A DNA stretch of 7,234 nt from an uncultured Allomuricauda sp. Its GTDB lineage: Bacteria; Bacteroidota; Bacteroidia; Flavobacteriales; Flavobacteriaceae. The notes beneath the pieces were generated by a model. That model made no database searches. It was not told the DNA's origin and saw nothing but the letters and a program-made list of their open reading frames with translations. Every line of letters begins with the position of its first letter. Within the stretch, counting starts at the first letter, position 1. This document shows positions 1 through 4,455 of the stretch, piece after piece. The stretch spans positions 1 to 7,234 of the forward strand of contig CALDPL010000166.1 in the NCBI GenBank assembly GCA_937911965.1, in the 5' to 3' direction. Made by a program: the position numbers and the translations under genes.

Positions 1-1855
1 CCCCGAATTCCACCAATCCGATATAGGTTTCGGCCGCCGCCACCACCTTATCGGCGTGCATGGACAGCTCACAGCCGCCACCCAAGCTCATCCCATGGGG
101 TGCGGCAACCGTGGGAATAGAGCTATAGCGCATCCGCATCATGGTGTCCTGAAACAGTTTTATGGCCCCATTGAGCTCCTCGTATTCCTGTTCGGCGGCC
201 ATCATAAAGATCAGGCCTATATTGGCCCCGACCGAAAAATTGGCTGCCTGGTTTCCGACCACTAGGCCTTGAAAATCCTTTTCGGCCAAGTCCAGGGCCT
301 TGTTCAGCCCGGCGAGTACATCCCCTCCAATGGTGTTCATCTTGGACTGGAACTCACAGTTTAGGATGCCGTCACCGAGATCCTCCACGACCACTCCGCT
401 GTTTTTGAATACCTCCCTGGATTTCCTGATATTGTCAAGGATGATGAAGGCATCCTGTCCGGGTACCTTTTCCATGGCCTTTTTGGCGATGTCGTAATAG
501 AGGGTGGCGCCTTCCTGTACGCTATAGAAGGAATCGATTCCCGCCCCCTTCATTTCCAGGATCCAAGGGGCCGCTTCCAAACCTTCGGCCTTTATAAGTT
601 CCAGCCCCCGGTCCAGACCTATGGCGTCCCAAATCTGAAAGGGGCCGTGTTCCCAACCGAATCCGGCCTTCATGGCATCGTCGATCTTATAGAATTCATC
701 CGAGATTTCCGGGACGCGATGGCCCACATAGGCAAAGAGTGCCCCGAAGCTCTTTCTGTAGAATTCCCCGGCCTTGTCCTTTCCTTCCAAAAGAACGGGA
801 AAGCGTTCGATGACCCTGTCGATGGTCTTGGTGAGTTCGAGGGTGGGGAATTTTGAGCTTTTTTTGGACCGGTATTCCATAGTGTCCAGGTCCAGGGTCA
901 GGATTTCACTCTTGCCGTCCTGTCCGGCCACCTTTTTATAGAAGCCCTGCCCGGTCTTGCTTCCCAACCATTTGTTGTCCACCATGGTCTTTATGAAATC
1001 CGGGAGTTCGAACAGTTCAAGGCGTTCATCGTCCTTGCAGTTTTCACGGATGCCATTGGCCACGTGGACCAAGGTATCTAGGCCCACCACATCCACGGTA
1101 CGGAAGGTGGCGGATTTTGGCCTTCCGATCACCGGCCCGGTAAGCTTGTCGACCTCCTCTATGGTCATGTCCAGGTCCTTGATCGCATGGAAGAGGCTCT
1201 GTATGCTGAAGATGCCGATCCTGTTCCCGATAAAGGCCGGGGTGTCCTTGGCGACCACGGAGGTTTTGCCCAGGAACTGCTCCCCATAGGAGCCCAGAAA
1301 ATCCAAGACTTCCCTGGAGGTATGTGGCCCGGGGATGATTTCGAACAATTTAAGGTATCTGGCCGGGTTGAAGAAGTGGGTGCCACAGAAGTGTTCCTGA
1401 AAATCCGCACTTCTTCCCTCACTCATGAACTTGATCGGGATGCCGGAAGTGTTGGAACTGATCAGGGTGCCCGGTTTCCTGTATTTGTCCAGGGTTTCGA
1501 AGACCTGTTTTTTGATGTCCAGGCGTTCTACGACCACCTCGATGATCCAATCCACCTCGCCCACCTTGGCTATATCGTCCTCCAAGTTTCCCGTGGTGAT
1601 GGCAGCGGCAAATTTTTGATGGTAGATCGGGGATGGCTTGGATTTCAGGGCAGCGGCCAGGGAATCGTTGACCAGGCGGTTCCTGACCACCCGGTCCCCC
1701 ATGCCAAGGCCCTTGGCCTTTTCCCTTTCATTGGGCTCCTTGGGCAGGATGTCCAATAATAATACCTCGACCCCTATATTGGCAAAATGGCAGGCTATGC
1801 CACTCCCCATGATTCCGGATCCAATTACGGCAACCTTGTTAATATGCCTTTTCAT
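1..1855 (-). CDS. Fused 3-hydroxyacyl-CoA dehydrogenase / enoyl-CoA hydratase (FadN-like), C-terminus cut off by window edge
   Basis: This enzyme should catalyse two consecutive beta-oxidation steps in the cytoplasm: hydration of trans-2-enoyl-CoA and NAD-dependent oxidation of 3-hydroxyacyl-CoA. The frame is open from ATG at 1855 to the window edge, giving 618 codons without a stop. The dehydrogenase half comes first: a Rossmann loop GSGIMG at residues 12-17, an acidic residue D35 that fits NAD binding, SSNTSG at 133-138, and HFFNPA at 160-165 with the probable catalytic His160 followed by Glu172. A C-terminal dehydrogenase domain spans about 204-308 (DTPAFIGNR, GRPKSATF, KTGQGFYKK), and a degenerate second copy lies around 370-415. 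The crotonase half starts near 490, with oxyanion-hole segment NFSVGANIG at 539-547 and probable catalytic Glu596 (GGGCE) and Glu616 (GLVE), spaced 20 residues apart as in FadB. Dehydrogenase-before-hydratase order matches Bacillus FadN and is the reverse of E. coli FadB. Relatives are near 800 residues, so roughly 180 are missing. No Shine-Dalgarno sequence precedes the ATG. It lies 14 bp after the MarR gene and is probably cotranscribed with it. A crotonyl-CoA-specific role is a possible alternative. Confidence 0.94.
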   Translation of the reverse strand, partial: MKRHINKVAVIGSGIMGSGIACHFANIGVEVLLLDILPKEPNEREKAKGLGMGDRVVRNRLVNDSLAAALKSKPSPIYHQKFAAAITTGNLEDDIAKVGEVDWIIEVVVERLDIKKQVFETLDKYRKPGTLISSNTSGIPIKFMSEGRSADFQEHFCGTHFFNPARYLKLFEIIPGPHTSREVLDFLGSYGEQFLGKTSVVAKDTPAFIGNRIGIFSIQSLFHAIKDLDMTIEEVDKLTGPVIGRPKSATFRTVDVVGLDTLVHVANGIRENCKDDERLELFELPDFIKTMVDNKWLGSKTGQGFYKKVAGQDGKSEILTLDLDTMEYRSKKSSKFPTLELTKTIDRVIERFPVLLEGKDKAGEFYRKSFGALFAYVGHRVPEISDEFYKIDDAMKAGFGWEHGPFQIWDAIGLDRGLELIKAEGLEAAPWILEMKGAGIDSFYSVQEGATLYYDIAKKAMEKVPGQDAFIILDNIRKSREVFKNSGVVVEDLGDGILNCEFQSKMNTIGGDVLAGLNKALDLAEKDFQGLVVGNQAANFSVGANIGLIFMMAAEQEYEELNGAIKLFQDTMMRMRYSSIPTVAAPHGMSLGGGCELSMHADKVVAAAETYIGLVEFG

Positions 1856-1869
1856 GTGCTGGTAAGTAA

Positions 1870-2319
1870 TTAGTTATGAGTTGATATTGTATATACCTTT
1901 TTTTCCGCAATCAGCTTGTTGATCAGCTCCACGGTCTTAAAAAAACCGTCCAGATCGCTTTTGCCCACATGCTCCCGGACCACTTCGTTGAACCGCAGTA
2001 CCACATCCTTGGAATCCTTTCGTTTTTCCAGGCCCAAGGGCGTCAGGTGGATCAGGACCCCCCTTCCGTCATTGGGATTGGGCTTTCGTTGGATGTATCC
2101 CTTTCCCTCCAGGTTCTTCAAGATCCTGGACAGGCTGGTGGCCTCCATGCCCATTTTGGGTCCCAATGCGGTACTCGGCGTTCCCCCTTTTGGGTCAATG
2201 CTGAGCAGGGTAAAGCCGATGGCCATGGTAAGACCATAGTTCTTGGCTTCTTCATTGTACATTTTTATGACGGTCTGCCAAGTGGCCCTCAGCGCATAAT
2301 CAATGGTCATCTCTTTCAT
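1870..2319 (-). CDS. MarR-family winged-helix transcriptional regulator
   Basis: This 149-residue protein has the usual MarR length and is probably a dimeric cytoplasmic DNA-binding repressor. The winged helix is visible: a probable recognition helix around residues 60-72 (TSLSRILKNLEGKG, starting at 61), then a beta-wing at about 75-92 (IQRKPNPNDGRGVLIHLT) containing the D-x-R motif typical of the family, then LTPLG leading into the C-terminal dimerisation helix at about 95-140. The N-terminal helices (about 8-40) would form the rest of the dimer and ligand pocket. The first ATG is used; another Met lies at codon 4, and no Shine-Dalgarno sequence separates them. The downstream gene encodes a fused beta-oxidation enzyme 14 bp away, and upstream lie a promoter-like element and a perfect 28-bp palindrome, a typical arrangement for an autoregulated repressor. 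Control of fatty-acid degradation in response to acyl-CoA or free fatty acid is inferred from context only; the ligand cannot be read from the sequence. Confidence 0.93.
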   Translation of the reverse strand: MKEMTIDYALRATWQTVIKMYNEEAKNYGLTMAIGFTLLSIDPKGGTPSTALGPKMGMEATSLSRILKNLEGKGYIQRKPNPNDGRGVLIHLTPLGLEKRKDSKDVVLRFNEVVREHVGKSDLDGFFKTVELINKLIAEKKVYTISTHN

Positions 2320-2338
2320 GGGACGGCTTTGCTAATTT

Positions 2339-2346
2339 CAAATATA
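2339..2346 (-). promoter_or_regulatory. Candidate Bacteroidota -7 promoter element for the marR operon
   Basis: On the minus strand these bases read TATATTTG, an exact match to the TAnnTTTG -7 consensus used by the primary sigma factor of Bacteroidota. The position would give a leader of roughly 10-15 nt before the MarR ATG at 2319. I see no TTTG -33 box at the expected spacing; that place is occupied by the palindrome. The local A+T richness makes chance matches likely. Confidence 0.4.
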
Positions 2347-2349
2347 GTA

Positions 2350-2377
2350 AAATATATTATGCATGCATAATATATTT
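2350..2377. promoter_or_regulatory. Perfect 28-bp palindrome, probable MarR operator
   Basis: The 28 bases are an exact inverted repeat without spacer, centred between 2363 and 2364 on the core ATTATGCATGCATAAT; the next pair outward (A at 2349, G at 2378) breaks the symmetry. It ends 31 bp upstream of the MarR start and immediately upstream of a TATATTTG -7 candidate, so a bound dimer would cover the -7 to -33 spacer and block RNA polymerase. MarR dimers typically bind palindromes of about 16-20 bp with A+T-rich flanks, so the inner part is the likely contact zone. It is less likely to be a terminator, since the stem is almost entirely A+T outside the GCATGC centre. Confidence 0.65.
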
Positions 2378-2419
2378 GTGTTAAGAAATGCGGTTTTTAT
2401 CGATGGAAATTCCACTGAC

Positions 2420-2448
2420 TTCCATGCGGACGGGTCCGGCCCATGGGA
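2420..2448 (-). other. Imperfect hairpin downstream of the fatty acid-CoA ligase gene
   Basis: CCATG at 2422-2426 can pair with CATGG at 2442-2446, and inside it CGGA at 2427-2430 pairs with TCCG at 2435-2438 around a CGGG loop, leaving a three-base bulge at 2439-2441. It begins about 57 nt after the ligase stop codon and could mark or protect the 3' end of that transcript. No T-run follows it on the minus strand, so it is not a standard intrinsic terminator. Confidence 0.25.
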
Positions 2449-2505
2449 ATATGGGCACGAAAGGCAATATCAAAAGGAAATTAGGGAATCGCTGAGGGCG
2501 ACCCA

Positions 2506-4275
2506 TCAATGGCCGTAGATGTCATTGTACAGGTCCAGGTACTTCTCCTTGACGATTTTTCGTTTCAATTTCAGGGTAGGGGTAAGGTGTCCTTCCTCCA
2601 CGCTCCATACATCGGGGGTGAGGCGGAACTGTTTTACCTTTTCCCATTTGGCAAAATCCTGATTGGCCAGATCCACTTCCTCCTGCATTCTTTCGATTAC
2701 CCTTGGATTCTTGACAATCTCTGCAGGGCCGTTCAGGTCGATCTTGTGGCGTTTGGCCCAGGACCTTACAAAGTCAAAATTGGGTTGAATCAAGGCGGCG
2801 GGCATTTTTTCGCCTTCTCCAACCACCATGATCTGTTCGATAAATCGGGATTGTTTGAAGCGGTTTTCCAGGAGTTGGGGGGCGACGTACTTCCCTCCCG
2901 AGGTCTTGAAGATTTCCTTTTTTCGATCGGTGATCTTCAAAAAGCCCTCGGAATCGATTTCCCCGATGTCCCCGGTATGGAAAAAACCCCCACTCATCAC
3001 TTCGGCCGTTCTTTCGGCATCCTTATAATAGCCCATCATGATATTGGGACCCTTGCAGAGGATCTCCCCATCCGGGGCGATCTTTACCTCGAGTCCGTCC
3101 AGGATCTTTCCGACGGTCCCTATTTTCCAGCCCCTGTTCCGCTCTTGGTTCACCGCGATCACCGGGGAGGTTTCCGTAAGGCCATAGCCTTCCATGACCG
3201 GCATCCCTGCCGCGGCAAATATCTTGGCCAATCGGGGCTGTAGGGCCGCACTTCCGGACACCATTGTGGAGAGTCTGCCCCCAAGGCCTTCCCTCCATTT
3301 GCTGAAAATCAATTTTCGGGCGATGGCCAATTGTTTTTCGTACAACCAGCCGTTCTTGCCATAGGGCTCATATTTCAAGCCGAGTTCCACGGCCCAAAAG
3401 AACAGCTTTTTTTTGATCCCTTTGAGTTGGCTGCCCTTGCCAATGATCGCCTCGTAGACCTTTTCCAACAAACGGGGGACCACGGTCATCACATCGGGAC
3501 GGACCTCCTTCACATTGTCGCTGATCTTGTCCATGCCCTCCGCAAAATGGATGTTGATCCCGGAATATTGATAGAGGTATAGGACCATACGTTCAAAAAT
3601 ATGGCAGATGGGAAGAAAGCTCAGGGCGGTCGCCCCTGCGTCAAAGGGGACCCTGCCGTTGCTGGCAAGGACATTGGACACTATATTGTGGTGGGAGAGC
3701 ATGACCCCCTTGGGCTTTCCGGTGGTCCCGGAGGTATAGATCAGGGTGGCCAGGTCCTCCGGTTTTACGGCGTCCATCAACTGCTCCACCTGTTCCTGAT
3801 TGGAGGGGTCTTTTCCCAATTCCAAAAGTTCCTCCCAGTTTTTGGCCCGTTCCAAGCTGTCGAAAGAATATACCTCCTTTAGAAATTTGAGTTTCGAACG
3901 TACCGCCAATACCTTGTCGAGGACCTCATCACAGGAAACAAAACAATATTTGGACTCGGAGTGGTTTAGGATATATTCATAGTCATCTTCCGAAATGGTG
4001 GGGTAAATGGGTACGTTCTGTGCCCCGATCTGGAGGATCCCGATATCCATGATGTTCCATTCCGTGCGGTTGGTCATGGAAATCACCGCAATCTTGTCAT
4101 TGACCCCGACCCCCAAGCGCAACAGGGCCCTGCTCACGGCATTGGCCTTCTCCAAGTATTCTTGGGTGGAGGTCGCCACCCAGGTTCCGTCGTATTTGGT
4201 CACCAGGGATTTTTCGAGCGGACTGTTTTTCAATTGGTAGTAGGGAAAATCAAAGAGGCGGCTAATATTCTGCAT
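2506..4275 (-). CDS. Long-chain fatty acid-CoA ligase (AMP-forming, ACSL type)
   Basis: This 589-residue enzyme belongs to the acyl-adenylate-forming superfamily and should activate fatty acids with ATP and CoA, via an acyl-AMP intermediate, to acyl-CoA. All core motifs are in order: phosphate loop YTSGTTGKPKG at 180-190, LPICHIFER at 221-229, EGYGLTETS at 362-370, TGD at 434-436 with the ribose-binding aspartate, hinge region DRKKEIFKTSGGKY at 450-463, and LTPTLKLKR at 564-572, in which Lys569 is the probable adenylation lysine. The LTPTLKLKR tail and overall length fit the long-chain (FAA1/FadD15-like, COG1022) branch rather than acetyl-CoA synthetase. There is no signal peptide or clear membrane segment, so a cytoplasmic or membrane-peripheral location is likely. 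The chosen ATG begins a typical N-terminus (MQNISRLFDFPYYQL). It stands 186 bp upstream of the MarR gene on the same strand and would supply substrate to the fused beta-oxidation enzyme. Chain-length preference is not readable from the sequence. Confidence 0.95.
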   Translation of the reverse strand: MQNISRLFDFPYYQLKNSPLEKSLVTKYDGTWVATSTQEYLEKANAVSRALLRLGVGVNDKIAVISMTNRTEWNIMDIGILQIGAQNVPIYPTISEDDYEYILNHSESKYCFVSCDEVLDKVLAVRSKLKFLKEVYSFDSLERAKNWEELLELGKDPSNQEQVEQLMDAVKPEDLATLIYTSGTTGKPKGVMLSHHNIVSNVLASNGRVPFDAGATALSFLPICHIFERMVLYLYQYSGINIHFAEGMDKISDNVKEVRPDVMTVVPRLLEKVYEAIIGKGSQLKGIKKKLFFWAVELGLKYEPYGKNGWLYEKQLAIARKLIFSKWREGLGGRLSTMVSGSAALQPRLAKIFAAAGMPVMEGYGLTETSPVIAVNQERNRGWKIGTVGKILDGLEVKIAPDGEILCKGPNIMMGYYKDAERTAEVMSGGFFHTGDIGEIDSEGFLKITDRKKEIFKTSGGKYVAPQLLENRFKQSRFIEQIMVVGEGEKMPAALIQPNFDFVRSWAKRHKIDLNGPAEIVKNPRVIERMQEEVDLANQDFAKWEKVKQFRLTPDVWSVEEGHLTPTLKLKRKIVKEKYLDLYNDIYGH

Positions 4276-4281
4276 TGTTGG

Positions 4282-4311
4282 CTTGTATAAAGTAGATGCA
4301 AAATAGTCAAA
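4282..4311 (-). promoter_or_regulatory. Weak promoter candidate for the fatty acid-CoA ligase gene
   Basis: On the minus strand TTTG (4311-4308) is followed after 18 bp by TATACAAG (4289-4282). This fits the Bacteroidota -33 box and spacing, but only the TA and final G of the TAnnTTTG -7 box. Read as a sigma-70-type promoter it is TTGACT, 15 bp, TATACA, with a short spacer. Either reading would start transcription very near the ATG at 4275. The segment also contains ATTTTGCAT (4304-4296), which resembles one half of the palindrome upstream of marR. Confidence 0.25.
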
Positions 4312-4384
4312 GGAAACCGGATTTTAAAACGATGGTTTCAAAATGGGGCACAATTCCTTGAAGAATTTTTTGGAATCCATAGAT

Positions 4385-4407
4385 CCGGACCCTGGGAAGG
4401 GGTCCGG
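4385..4407. terminator. G+C-rich hairpin between purL and the ligase gene
   Basis: CCGGACCC (4385-4392) and GGGTCCGG (4400-4407) form a perfect 8-bp stem around a 7-base loop, about 50 nt after the purL stop codon. The location suggests the 3' end of the purL transcript. The T-rich tail (TTCTTTT, 4408-4414) lies on the plus-strand side, so as a classical intrinsic terminator it would act on rightward transcripts; for purL messages the stem is preceded by A residues and has no U-run after it. A further weak stem, GGCCC (4424-4428) with GGGCC (4443-4447), lies closer to purL. Confidence 0.55.
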
Positions 4408-4455
4408 TTCTTTTCGAGATCCCGGCCCAGAAAAGGGGAAGGGGGCCCTATGTCC

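Noticed and set aside
1165..1422. Minus-strand 85-codon frame inside the fused dehydrogenase gene
   Set aside because: It is in a different frame from the dehydrogenase. The true frame keeps its motifs on both sides (M144 at 1426, R212 at 1222), so there is no frameshift here.
1187..1759. Plus-strand open frame (190 codons) opposite the fused dehydrogenase gene
   Set aside because: The opposite strand is an uninterrupted, motif-rich 618-codon frame; this is its mirror image in another frame.
2350..2377. The palindrome read as a transcription terminator for the ligase gene
   Set aside because: The stem is nearly all A+T, it ends about 130 nt after the ligase stop codon, and no T-run follows it; its place next to a -7 match and the MarR start fits an operator better.
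2509..3243. Long plus-strand open frame (244 codons) opposite the 3' part of the ligase gene
   Set aside because: It lies wholly antisense to a gene with every adenylation motif intact, its translation shows no recognisable domain, and such frames arise from the codon bias of the true gene.
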